Of a stretch of 58,592 bases of DNA, positions 33,220 to 41,382 are shown in pieces (position 1 is the stretch's first letter; each line of letters begins with the position of its first letter). The position numbers and the translations under genes are program-made. The stretch spans positions 1 through 58,592 of the forward strand of contig CAKQMV010000012.1 in the NCBI GenBank assembly GCA_934255135.1. The letters are read 5' to 3'. This DNA is from an uncultured Clostridia bacterium. GTDB lineage: Bacteria > Bacillota > Clostridia > Peptostreptococcales > Anaerovoracaceae. The notes beneath the pieces are model-generated. The model did not search any database, was not told the DNA's origin, and saw only the letters and a program-made list of their open reading frames with translations.

Positions 33220-33681
33220 ATGAAACAAAGTAGAGGTGACCTTGCGAAGACCAGAACATATCTGTATCTGATTTTTGTATGTGAATTTTTAAGCCTTTTT
33301 ACAAGACCTATTCACAATCTTACAGGATTCGGTCTTAGGAAGATGGTATTCGGATTTATTGCCCTGATTCTGATGCAGCTTATAATGGTTATCATGTATA
33401 ACCTTAAGATAACAGCAGACATCGCTTCGATGAGAAGGGTTCCTAAGAAGGGCGGTAAGAACAAAGGCTCTAAGAAGCAGGAAGATAAGATTGAGGAGAT
33501 GCTTAACTGCGCTGCAAGAATCCGAGTGTTCATGATTGTGACAGCTGTGATTCTGATCATTCAGGCGCTGGCATTCCAGTTTATCGGTGAGGCTATTTTT
33601 GAAATTATGCTGATTGTGACTGAGATTACATGTCTGGTACTCAGTCTGCAGAACCTGACAATACTTCAGAGAATGATCTAA
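33220..33681 (+). CDS. uncharacterised membrane protein downstream of cmk
   Basis: The 153-residue protein has hydrophobic helices at YLYLIFVCEFLSLF, KMVFGFIALILMQLIMVIMY, VFMIVTAVILIIQALAFQFI and IMLIVTEITCLVLSLQNL. A lysine-rich cytoplasmic loop (KKGGKNKGSKKQEDKIEEM) separates the first and second pairs. I do not recognise it. It is co-transcribed with cmk (3-base gap) and followed by a strong terminator. Confidence 0.65.
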   Translation: MKQSRGDLAKTRTYLYLIFVCEFLSLFTRPIHNLTGFGLRKMVFGFIALILMQLIMVIMYNLKITADIASMRRVPKKGGKNKGSKKQEDKIEEMLNCAARIRVFMIVTAVILIIQALAFQFIGEAIFEIMLIVTEITCLVLSLQNLTILQRMI

Positions 33682-33699
33682 TAATTGAAAAGAGTGATG

Positions 33700-33743
33700 A
33701 AGACTATGCGGAGACAGATGTGTCAAGGCATAGTCTTTTTTTT
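33700..33743 (+). terminator. rho-independent terminator of the nrdR-cmk region
   Basis: AAGACTATGC and GCATAGTCTT form a perfect 10-base stem, followed by eight T. Confidence 0.9.
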
Positions 33744-33780
33744 GTGTAGAAAAATCCGTGGTAGACGCGGATGGACGGGA

Positions 33781-34159
33781 TTTCTGAAAAAAGTACGACA
33801 TACTGCGCTTTTACGAAATTTTTCTGAAAATTCTTCATTATCTGCTGTTTTCAAAAAATGTTTTAGAAGCTTTAGCAGCTCTGGGTTTAATCGGCTCAAA
33901 CGATGCGTATCTTTATTTTGCCTGATTTCTGAAATGCTTTTTAATTAATCTGATTTTTCAGAAATTTTCTGAAAAATCAATCTTATATAACGTTCTTTAC
34001 GAAATGAGAGAAGCAGCATCGGGCGAGCGGAACGTGATGAAATAAGATAAAACGGTTTTTGGCAGAAATTATTCTTTGAAAAAAGAGATTTTGCAATAAT
34101 TTTCAGAAATTTTCTGAAAAAATGCCAGGAATTAAGATGCTTTCAGAAATGCACTGAAA
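33781..34159. repeat. palindrome array G (TTTCAG/CTGAAA family)
   Basis: The 19-base palindrome TTTCAGAAATTTTCTGAAA occurs twice (33956-33974 and 34101-34119). Variants lie at 33811-33829 (TTACGAAATTTTTCTGAAA) and 34141-34159 (TTTCAGAAATGCACTGAAA). Four gaps are exactly 21 bases (33790-33810, 33830-33850, 33935-33955, 34120-34140) if the intervening long units are taken as 33851-33934 and 33996-34079, each 84 bases with degenerate arms. The region lies between a terminator and the radC promoter and has no coding frame. Confidence 0.7.
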
Positions 34160-34224
34160 GGCTTTAGAACTGCAGATCTGTATTTACTAAAACCAAAGTG
34201 ATAACCCCACAGCCAGTCCAAAGA

Positions 34225-34233
34225 TGCTATAAT
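34225..34233 (+). promoter_or_regulatory. extended -10 promoter of radC
   Basis: TGCTATAAT (34225-34233) is a perfect extended -10 element. No good -35 hexamer is present at the expected distance. The radC start is 28 bases further on. Confidence 0.45.
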
Positions 34234-34260
34234 AAAATGTGCTCCGTGGAAAGGATGCTT

Positions 34261-34941
34261 ATGCAGATAAAGGATATGCCGGCCGGCGAGAGACCACAGG
34301 AGAAGTTGCTATATTATGGCGCGGATGTGCTTAGCAGCAGTGAGCTTCTGGCTCTTGTGATAAGGTCGGGGAGGAAGGATCAATCGGCGCTGGAGCTTGC
34401 TTCGGAGGTGCTGTCGTATGCGACAAGAGAGCTTGGTGGGCTTGATAAGGCATGCGTCAGTGAGCTTACTGAGGTTCCTGGTATAGGAACGAGCAAGGCG
34501 TGCTCAATTGTTGCGGCAGTAGAGCTTAGCAGGCGAATGAGGTCGAACAGTCTGAATGAGGTCAGACCACGAATTATTGATGTAGGAGATGCGGTCAGCT
34601 TGCTCGAGGGCGAGTTTGAGAATGAGAAGAAGGAACGCGTCGTTGAGCTGGTGCTTAACACGAAGAAGGAAGTAGAAGCTAAGGTCACAGTTTCGATAGG
34701 AGAGCTGTATTCAGCAGCGGCCGGACCGAGAGAGGTTTTCAGCCCTGCGATAAGGAGAAGCGCGGCGGGGATTATTATCGCGCACAATCATCCGAGCGGC
34801 GATGCGACGCCAAGCGAGGATGATATACAGCTGACGAGGAGGCTTATGCAGGCTGCCTCAATTGTAGGAATTGAGCTTCTTGACCACATCATCATAGGAC
34901 GAAATTCATATACCAGCTTTCTCAGGGAAGGCCTGCTCTAA
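34261..34941 (+). CDS. radC: RadC-family JAB-domain protein
   Basis: GGAAAGG at 34248-34254 selects ATG 34261 (MQIKDMPAGERPQEKLLYYG), giving 226 residues. An N-terminal helix-hairpin-helix region (LTEVPGIGTSKACSIVAAVE) is followed by a JAB/MPN metal site with IIIAHNHPSGDATPSEDD. Despite its name, the role of RadC in DNA repair is unproven; the fold suggests a zinc hydrolase. Array G lies directly upstream. Confidence 0.93.
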   Translation: MQIKDMPAGERPQEKLLYYGADVLSSSELLALVIRSGRKDQSALELASEVLSYATRELGGLDKACVSELTEVPGIGTSKACSIVAAVELSRRMRSNSLNEVRPRIIDVGDAVSLLEGEFENEKKERVVELVLNTKKEVEAKVTVSIGELYSAAAGPREVFSPAIRRSAAGIIIAHNHPSGDATPSEDDIQLTRRLMQAASIVGIELLDHIIIGRNSYTSFLREGLL

Positions 34942-35043
34942 TGCGTGGGCATGACGTAAGCCATGCTTTTTGAGCTAAGGTCACAGGGAGGCATGGTATC
35001 AGCGGAAGTATTTAAACTTAGGAACAGAAGGTAATCGCAGATT

Positions 35044-35769
35044 ATGAGCAGAACTATTATGATAGCATCGGGCAAAGGGGGAACTGGCAAGTCGATGGCT
35101 ACCGTGAATATCGCGGCATCTTTGGCATACTCAGGTTCGAAGACTGTACTGGTTGATATGAGCCACGGCCTTCGTTCGCTCGATTTTTATCTTGGACTTG
35201 AATCAAGAACTATCTGGGATATCTGCGACGTTATAAACGGAATCTGTGATATGGAGAATGTTCTTTTGCGCGTGGATGCAATTAACAATCTCTATCTTAT
35301 GCCTGCAACTCAGAAGAGAAGATATCCGGAGATCACAGCAGAATCGCTTGCGAAAGTGATTGATGAGCTTAAGGAAGAATTTGACTATATATTCCTTGAC
35401 TGCCCAGCAGGCGCGGGCGAGCTTGTTGAGATGGCACTTGAGTGCACTGATGAGGCACTTCTGGTGGTTACTCCGGATTATATATCGCTTAGAGATGCGG
35501 ACGTAATCGAGGACATGGTATTAAGAAGCGGCATTTTCAAGCGGTTTTATGTTGTGAACTCTATCAGTACTGAGCTTAACGCGAAGGATGCAGAGCTTCA
35601 CCTAGATGAGATTGACAGAAGAATGAAATCGACACTTATCGGACTGATACCGTACGATAACAACATAAGAGCTTCGCTTTTTGAGGGAGTCCCTATCGTT
35701 ATGAAGAGGGATTCATACATTGCGGAGAATTTCGATAAGATTGCATTAAGACTAAAGAGTGAGAAATAG
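35044..35769 (+). CDS. MinD/ParA-family ATPase
   Basis: The 241-residue protein has the deviant Walker A of the family (SGKGGTGKSMATVNIAASLA), the switch region VDMSHGLRSLDFYLGLE and Walker B-like DYIFLDCPAGAGELVEMAL. MinD is the nearest well-known type (septum site selection), and the ending IALRLKSEK could be a short amphipathic tail. No minC or minE gene is adjacent, so another positioning role is possible. The stop overlaps the region just before murE. Confidence 0.8.
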   Translation: MSRTIMIASGKGGTGKSMATVNIAASLAYSGSKTVLVDMSHGLRSLDFYLGLESRTIWDICDVINGICDMENVLLRVDAINNLYLMPATQKRRYPEITAESLAKVIDELKEEFDYIFLDCPAGAGELVEMALECTDEALLVVTPDYISLRDADVIEDMVLRSGIFKRFYVVNSISTELNAKDAELHLDEIDRRMKSTLIGLIPYDNNIRASLFEGVPIVMKRDSYIAENFDKIALRLKSEK

Positions 35770-35779
35770 GGGGACGAAC

Positions 35780-37231
35780 GTGAAGGAACTTTTTAAGAGC
35801 GGTAAGATTACCGGAATTACATATAATTCAAAGGAAGTTGAAGAGGGATTCCTTTTCATATGCAAGGGTGTGCACTTTAAAGAGGATTATCTTGCTGAGG
35901 CTGTAAGAAGAGGTGCGATTGCATATGTAAGTGAGAAGGAATATGCGGCAGGCGCAGGAATCGAGGCTGTTATTGTCGACGATATCAGAGAGGCTATGAG
36001 AGCGGCTGCAGAGGAGTTCTATGGACCTGTGTATGAGAAGCTTCACATGACAGGAATTACAGGAACCAAGGGAAAGTCGAGTACTACTTATTTTATGGTT
36101 GGAATTCTTGATGACTATATGGCAGGTACTGGCGGCAAACGTTCTGCTGTTCTTTCGACTATCAACAATTACGATGGAATTACAGATGAGGAGTCACATC
36201 TTACAACTCCTGAAATCATGCAGTTCTACAAGCACATGAACAATGCTGTTAATTGTGGAATAGAGTATATGACAATGGAGGTTTCAAGCCAGGCGCTTAA
36301 GGTTGGAAGAGTTGAAGGTGTTCAGTTCGATGTAGGATGTTTTCTGAACATTTCACCTGACCATATCAGTACAATCGAGCACCCTGACTTTGATGACTAT
36401 TTTAACAGCAAGCTGAGACTGTTTAATCAGTGCAAGGTTGCGTGTGTTAATCTCGACTGTGATGGACAGGACAGAATCATGAAGGCTGCTAAGGATGCAG
36501 GAAGCATCGTAACCTTCAGCCAGCATGATGAGAATGCCAATGTATATGGATATAATATTGAGTCAGTACACGGAAAGATTCATTTTGACGTTAAGGTAAG
36601 AGGACTTGAGGCTCTTGGTGTTAAGGATGCAGATGAGCATATCGAGCTTGCGGCATTCGGTAAGCTCAATGTTGAGAATGCGCTGGCTGCTGTTGCAATT
36701 TCGGTTGTTTACGGAATTCCGTTCGAATACATTAAGTCAGGACTTGGAAGAACTGTCGTACCGGGAAGAATGGAGCTTTTTGCCAGCGAGGACGGCAAGA
36801 AGATCGCGCTCGTTGACTATGCTCACAACAAGCTGAGCTTTGAGAAACTTATCGATACAGTGAAGTTTGAGTTCCCTGACAAGAAGTATGCTACCGTTAT
36901 GGGCTGTGCTGGCGGAAAGGCGTTCAGCAGACGTGAGGAACTTGGTACTATCGCTGGTGAGAACTGCGTCAAGACCTATATTACAGAGGAGGATCACGGC
37001 GAAGAAGATCTAATGAAGATCTGTAATGAGATTGCTCATTATGTAGCTGCTGCTGGTGGGGATTACGAGATTATTCCTAACAGAGTTGATGCTATTAAGA
37101 AAGCTATCAGCGAGGCAGACGATACAGTCGTTATGATTATCGCAAAGGGAAGAGAAACAAGACAGAAGAGAGGTATTGAATACATCGATACACCAAGTGA
37201 TGTTGATGTTGCCCTTGAGATGCTCGGATAA
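35780..37231 (+). CDS. murE: MurE-like UDP-N-acetylmuramyl peptide synthetase
   Basis: GTG 35780 (VKELFKSGKITGITYNSKEV) follows AGGGGG and is chosen over an upstream ATG that overlaps the previous gene. The 483-residue protein has the Mur ligase P-loop TGITGTKGKSSTTYF, the carbamylated-Lys region and C-terminal domain (ALVDYAHNKLSFEKLID, MGCAGGKAFSRREELG). Where MurE enzymes normally show DNPR (diaminopimelate) or DNPA/N (lysine), this one reads ITEEDHGEEDLM. The amino acid it adds cannot be predicted from the usual motif. Confidence 0.85.
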   Translation: MKELFKSGKITGITYNSKEVEEGFLFICKGVHFKEDYLAEAVRRGAIAYVSEKEYAAGAGIEAVIVDDIREAMRAAAEEFYGPVYEKLHMTGITGTKGKSSTTYFMVGILDDYMAGTGGKRSAVLSTINNYDGITDEESHLTTPEIMQFYKHMNNAVNCGIEYMTMEVSSQALKVGRVEGVQFDVGCFLNISPDHISTIEHPDFDDYFNSKLRLFNQCKVACVNLDCDGQDRIMKAAKDAGSIVTFSQHDENANVYGYNIESVHGKIHFDVKVRGLEALGVKDADEHIELAAFGKLNVENALAAVAISVVYGIPFEYIKSGLGRTVVPGRMELFASEDGKKIALVDYAHNKLSFEKLIDTVKFEFPDKKYATVMGCAGGKAFSRREELGTIAGENCVKTYITEEDHGEEDLMKICNEIAHYVAAAGGDYEIIPNRVDAIKKAISEADDTVVMIIAKGRETRQKRGIEYIDTPSDVDVALEMLG

Positions 37232-37289
37232 GTCTATTGACTGGAATAGTCCTAGCAATTATAATATTTATGTATTTGTATGCAATATT

Positions 37290-37317
37290 GTCTGGCATTT
37301 ATACGCAAATGTCAGAC
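37290..37317 (+). terminator. hairpin between murE and rny
   Basis: GTCTGGCATTT and AAATGTCAGAC form a 28-base hairpin, followed by TTGTTTCT. It may terminate the murE transcript. Its GTCTG/CAGAC arms resemble the array family, but it stands alone. Confidence 0.5.
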
Positions 37318-37360
37318 TTGTTTCTATAGAGATACAAATTTAATTACATAAGGGGGCGTT

Positions 37361-38902
37361 ATGACACCAATAATTGCAGTGATCACAGGCGTTGTCTTCC
37401 TTATTATCGGAGTACCGATCGGATATATCTGGCGTAAGAATGTTGGCGAGAAGGCCATCGGAAGCGCCGAGCAGCAGGCACAGAACATGATCCTGGATGC
37501 ACAGAATCAGGCAGAGAGCATTAAGAAGGAGAAGGTGCTCGAGGCAAAGGAAGATATTCATCACCTGAGATCTAATCTAGAAGATGAAATCAGATCAAGA
37601 AGAAACGAGATCAACAAGACAGAGAAGAGAATCCTTCAGAAGGAGGAGAATCTCGAGAGAAAGCTCGATAACATCGAGAAGAGAGAACAGGGACTCAGCA
37701 AGAGAGAGCGCTCAATGGAAGAGAAGCATAAGGAGATTGATTCCTACATTGCTAAGCAGGTTGAGGAGCTTGAGAGAATCAGCGGCTACACAAGAGATGA
37801 GGCTAAGCAGATTCTTCTAGATGAGGTTGAGAAGGACGTTCGTAAGGACGCATCAGCACTCATCACTCAGATTGAGTCTGAAGCTAAGGAGGAGGCAGAT
37901 AAGAAGGCCAAGGAGATTATCACAATGGCCATTCAGAGATACGCTGCCGACCAGGTTACTGAGACAACAGTATCAGTAGTTAACCTTCCTAACGATGATA
38001 TGAAGGGTCGTATTATCGGTAGAGAGGGACGTAACATCAGAGCAATTGAAACTCTGACAGGTGTAGATCTTATTATTGATGACACACCTGAAGCAGTAAT
38101 TCTTTCAGGTTTTGACCCTGTAAGAAGAGAGATTGCAAGAATCGCACTTGAGAAGCTTATCGTTGACGGAAGAATCCATCCTGCAAGAATTGAGGAGATG
38201 GTTCAGAAGGCAACTAAGGAAGTTAACAACATCATTAAGGAAGAGGGAGAGAAGGCCTGCTTCGAGACAGGCGTTCATAATCTTCACCCTGAACTTATCA
38301 AGCTTCTTGGAAGACTCAAGTATAGAACCTCATATGGTCAGAATGTGCTTCAGCATTCTGCAGAGGTTGCAACACTTGCAGGTCTGATGGCATCAGAGCT
38401 TGGATATGATCCAAGACTTGCCAAGAGAGCGGGACTGCTTCATGATATCGGTAAGTCAATCGACCATGAGGTAGAGGGTACACACGTAGAGATCGGTGTG
38501 AACATTTGCAAGAAATACAAGGAGTCATGGAAGGTTATCAACGCAGTTGAGTCACATCACGGCGACGTTGAGGCAACAACTATGGAAGCAGTTCTTGTAG
38601 GAGCAGCAGACGCACTCAGTGCCGCAAGACCGGGAGCAAGAAGAGAGACTCTCGAGACTTACATCAAGAGACTTGAGACTCTTGAGAACATCGCCAACAC
38701 AACTAAGGGCGTTGACAAGTCATTTGCTATCCAGGCAGGTCGTGAGATCAGAGTTGCGGTTAAGCCTAATATGGTTAAGGATGATGAGATTCCAATGCTC
38801 GCAAGAGACATTGCGAAGAAGATCGAGTCTGAGCTTGAGTATCCTGGACAGATTAAGGTTAACGTAATCAGAGAGACAAGAGCTACTGACTTCGCTAAAT
38901 AA
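37361..38902 (+). CDS. rny: ribonuclease Y
   Basis: The 513-residue protein has an N-terminal membrane anchor (TPIIAVITGVVFLIIGVPIG) and a long coiled coil to about residue 190. A KH domain follows (LPNDDMKGRIIGREGRNIRA), then an HD domain (VLQHSAEVATLAGLMASELG, LLHDIGKSIDHEVEGTH). RNase Y is the membrane-bound endonuclease that starts mRNA decay in Firmicutes. A short terminator follows. Confidence 0.97.
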   Translation: MTPIIAVITGVVFLIIGVPIGYIWRKNVGEKAIGSAEQQAQNMILDAQNQAESIKKEKVLEAKEDIHHLRSNLEDEIRSRRNEINKTEKRILQKEENLERKLDNIEKREQGLSKRERSMEEKHKEIDSYIAKQVEELERISGYTRDEAKQILLDEVEKDVRKDASALITQIESEAKEEADKKAKEIITMAIQRYAADQVTETTVSVVNLPNDDMKGRIIGREGRNIRAIETLTGVDLIIDDTPEAVILSGFDPVRREIARIALEKLIVDGRIHPARIEEMVQKATKEVNNIIKEEGEKACFETGVHNLHPELIKLLGRLKYRTSYGQNVLQHSAEVATLAGLMASELGYDPRLAKRAGLLHDIGKSIDHEVEGTHVEIGVNICKKYKESWKVINAVESHHGDVEATTMEAVLVGAADALSAARPGARRETLETYIKRLETLENIANTTKGVDKSFAIQAGREIRVAVKPNMVKDDEIPMLARDIAKKIESELEYPGQIKVNVIRETRATDFAK

Positions 38903-38911
38903 GAAAGCAAG

Positions 38912-38938
38912 GCTCCCCAATTAACGGGGAGCTTTTTT
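38912..38938 (+). terminator. rho-independent terminator
   Basis: GCTCCCC and GGGGAGC pair around AATTAAC, followed by TTTTTT. Confidence 0.88.
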
Positions 38939-38954
38939 ACTAAGAGGAGCTACA

Positions 38955-40142
38955 ATGATTTATCTTGATAACAGTGCAACAACAAGACAATATGATGAAG
39001 TAACGGAGGCAATGGTCAAGGCCGCAACCGAGAATTTTGGCAACGCGTCATCGCTTCACAGACTCGGCTTCGAGGCAGGAAATATTCTGTTTGATGCGAG
39101 ACGTGAATTTGAGGACAGATTTGCGCCAGGTGGCACCGTAATCTTTACATCAGGCGGAACTGAGGCTGACAACATGGCAATCATGAGCACAGCAACGAAG
39201 CTTCGCCGCCGCGGACAGAAGATTATCACTACTAAGATTGAGCACCCTGCAGTACTTGAAACGTGCAGGAGACTCGAGGCTGAGGGATTTAAGGTAGAGT
39301 ATCTCGATGTAGATGTTGATGGATACCTTGAGCCGCAGGTTCTTAAGGCTGCACTTGACAGAGACACGATTCTCGTAAGTGTTATGACAGTCAACAACGA
39401 GGTCGGCACGATTCAGCCGGTGCGCGAGTGCCAGAAGATTGTGAACGACTTCAACAGAGAGAACGGCACGAAGATTATCTTCCACACAGATGCCGTGCAG
39501 GCATTCGGAAAGCTTCGAATGGACGAAGGTGCTTTTGACCTTGTGTCGGTGAGCGGCCACAAGATTCATGGTCCTAAAGGAATAGGCCTTCTCTACATGA
39601 AGGATTCCGTAAAGCTGCCACCTTTCATTACCGGCGGCGGTCACGAGATGGGATACAGATCGGGAACTGAGAACACGCCGGGAATCGCTGGTTTTGCGAC
39701 CGCAAGCAGCATTACGCACAAGAATCTTGAGGACAAGATGGAGAGCATCGGAGCGGTTAACGATTACTTAAGACACGGTCTTGAGACAGAGCTTACAGAC
39801 ATCATCCTTAATGGTCCTGTGGAGCTTGGATACACGCTTTCTGATGCGGGCAAGAGATGTCCTTCGATTCTGAATATAAGCTTTATGGGTACGAGAGGCG
39901 AGGTCCTTCTTCACACACTTGAGCAGGATGGAATTTTTGTTTCGACTGGATCAGCTTGTTCATCTCATAAGAAGACGTCTGACAGTCATGTGCTCGAGGC
40001 GATGTCGATGAATCACAAGGAGATTGAGGGTGCAATCAGATTCAGCTTCTCGGAGTTTAACACAATCGAAGAGATGGATGAGGTTATTGAAAGAGTAAAG
40101 ACTGCTGTCAATCGTTTCAGAAGACTTGGCAGCTTTAGATAA
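38955..40142 (+). CDS. cysteine desulfurase (NifS/IscS family)
   Basis: The 395-residue PLP enzyme has MIYLDNSATT at the N-terminus, the PLP-binding lysine in VSVSGHKIHGPKGIG and the catalytic Cys in VSTGSACSSHKK. It removes sulfur from cysteine as a persulfide. The thiI gene begins 9 bases after its stop, so this copy most likely supplies sulfur for tRNA 4-thiouridine, in line with the NifZ-ThiI pairs known in Firmicutes. Confidence 0.93.
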   Translation: MIYLDNSATTRQYDEVTEAMVKAATENFGNASSLHRLGFEAGNILFDARREFEDRFAPGGTVIFTSGGTEADNMAIMSTATKLRRRGQKIITTKIEHPAVLETCRRLEAEGFKVEYLDVDVDGYLEPQVLKAALDRDTILVSVMTVNNEVGTIQPVRECQKIVNDFNRENGTKIIFHTDAVQAFGKLRMDEGAFDLVSVSGHKIHGPKGIGLLYMKDSVKLPPFITGGGHEMGYRSGTENTPGIAGFATASSITHKNLEDKMESIGAVNDYLRHGLETELTDIILNGPVELGYTLSDAGKRCPSILNISFMGTRGEVLLHTLEQDGIFVSTGSACSSHKKTSDSHVLEAMSMNHKEIEGAIRFSFSEFNTIEEMDEVIERVKTAVNRFRRLGSFR

Positions 40143-40151
40143 GGAGGCAAG

Positions 40152-41333
40152 ATGAAGAAGAATTTATACCTGGTAAGATGCGGCGAGGTTGCGCTTAAGG
40201 GAATGAACAGACCGTATTTCGAGAGAATCCTTCTTGAGAGACTGAAGAAGGCGATTTCAGTATACGATGGTACTGAAGCGCATTGGAAGAATGGTCTGAT
40301 GCTCGTAAGAGTTGATGCTTCTGTTCCAACAATGGAGGTTGTCAAAAAGTGTTCTAAGGTGTTCGGTATTGCTTCCGTGAGCCCGGCTGTTGAGGCGCCT
40401 AAGGATATCGACGCAATCGGTCACGCTGCAGCTGAATTTATGAACAGACTTATCGAAGAGGAGGGCATCAAGACTTTCAAGATCAAGGGTAAGAGATCTG
40501 ACAAGAATTTCCCTGTTAAGTCACCTGAGATCGGAAGAGTTGTAGGTGCTATCGTTCTTAAGGAGTGCAAGGTTCTTAGCGTAGATGTACACAATCCTGA
40601 CTGCGAGCTTTATGTAGATGTAAGACACGAGGGTGCATATATCTACAGAGATAAGATCAAGGGATTCGGCGGACTTCCACTTGGAACTAATGGAAGAGGA
40701 ATGATTCTTATGTCAGGCGGAATCGACAGCCCTGTTGCTGCGTTCATGATGGCTAAGAGAGGAATGACTATTGAGGCTGTTCACTTCCATTCATACCCTT
40801 ACACAAGCCCAAGAGCTCAGAAGAAGGTTGAGGATCTTCTCGAGGTTCTTGCAGGATATATGGGAACAATCAAGATGCACTGCATCAATCTTCTTCCAAT
40901 TCAGGAGCAGATCGTACAGAACTGTCCTGAGGATGAGACTACACTTCTCGTAAGAAGATTTATGATGAGAATCGCTGAGCAGGTTGCAATCAAGAACAGA
41001 AACATGATGCTTATCACAGGTGAGGATCTCGGTCAGGTAGCGAGCCAGACTGCAGAGGCACTCGTAGTTACAGACAACGTTGTAAGCATGCCTGTAATGA
41101 GACCGCTTATCGCTATGGATAAGGTTGATATTATGGATATGGCTAAGGAGATTGGTACATATGATATCTCAATCCAGCCTTATGAGGACTGCTGCACAGT
41201 ATTCCTTCCTAAGCACCCTGTTACTAAGCCTAAGCTTGAGAGAATCGAGGCCTCAGAGTCAAAGCTTGACGTTGATGCACTCGTAGCGGCAGCGGTTGAA
41301 TCAGAGGAGATTGTAATAGTAAATCCAAGATAG
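40152..41333 (+). CDS. thiI: tRNA sulfurtransferase ThiI (4-thiouridine synthesis)
   Basis: The 393-residue protein has an N-terminal ferredoxin-like/THUMP region (KTFKIKGKRSDKNFPVKSPE) and a PP-loop ATPase (MILMSGGIDSPVAAFMMAKR), with ITGEDLGQVASQTAEAL further on. It lacks the C-terminal rhodanese domain of the E. coli enzyme, as is usual in Firmicutes. It takes sulfur from the adjacent desulfurase to modify U8 of tRNA. Confidence 0.96.
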   Translation: MKKNLYLVRCGEVALKGMNRPYFERILLERLKKAISVYDGTEAHWKNGLMLVRVDASVPTMEVVKKCSKVFGIASVSPAVEAPKDIDAIGHAAAEFMNRLIEEEGIKTFKIKGKRSDKNFPVKSPEIGRVVGAIVLKECKVLSVDVHNPDCELYVDVRHEGAYIYRDKIKGFGGLPLGTNGRGMILMSGGIDSPVAAFMMAKRGMTIEAVHFHSYPYTSPRAQKKVEDLLEVLAGYMGTIKMHCINLLPIQEQIVQNCPEDETTLLVRRFMMRIAEQVAIKNRNMMLITGEDLGQVASQTAEALVVTDNVVSMPVMRPLIAMDKVDIMDMAKEIGTYDISIQPYEDCCTVFLPKHPVTKPKLERIEASESKLDVDALVAAAVESEEIVIVNPR

Positions 41334-41382
41334 ATTATGATATAATATCGTGAATAGAAACTTTTATGAAAGGGTGATTGAA

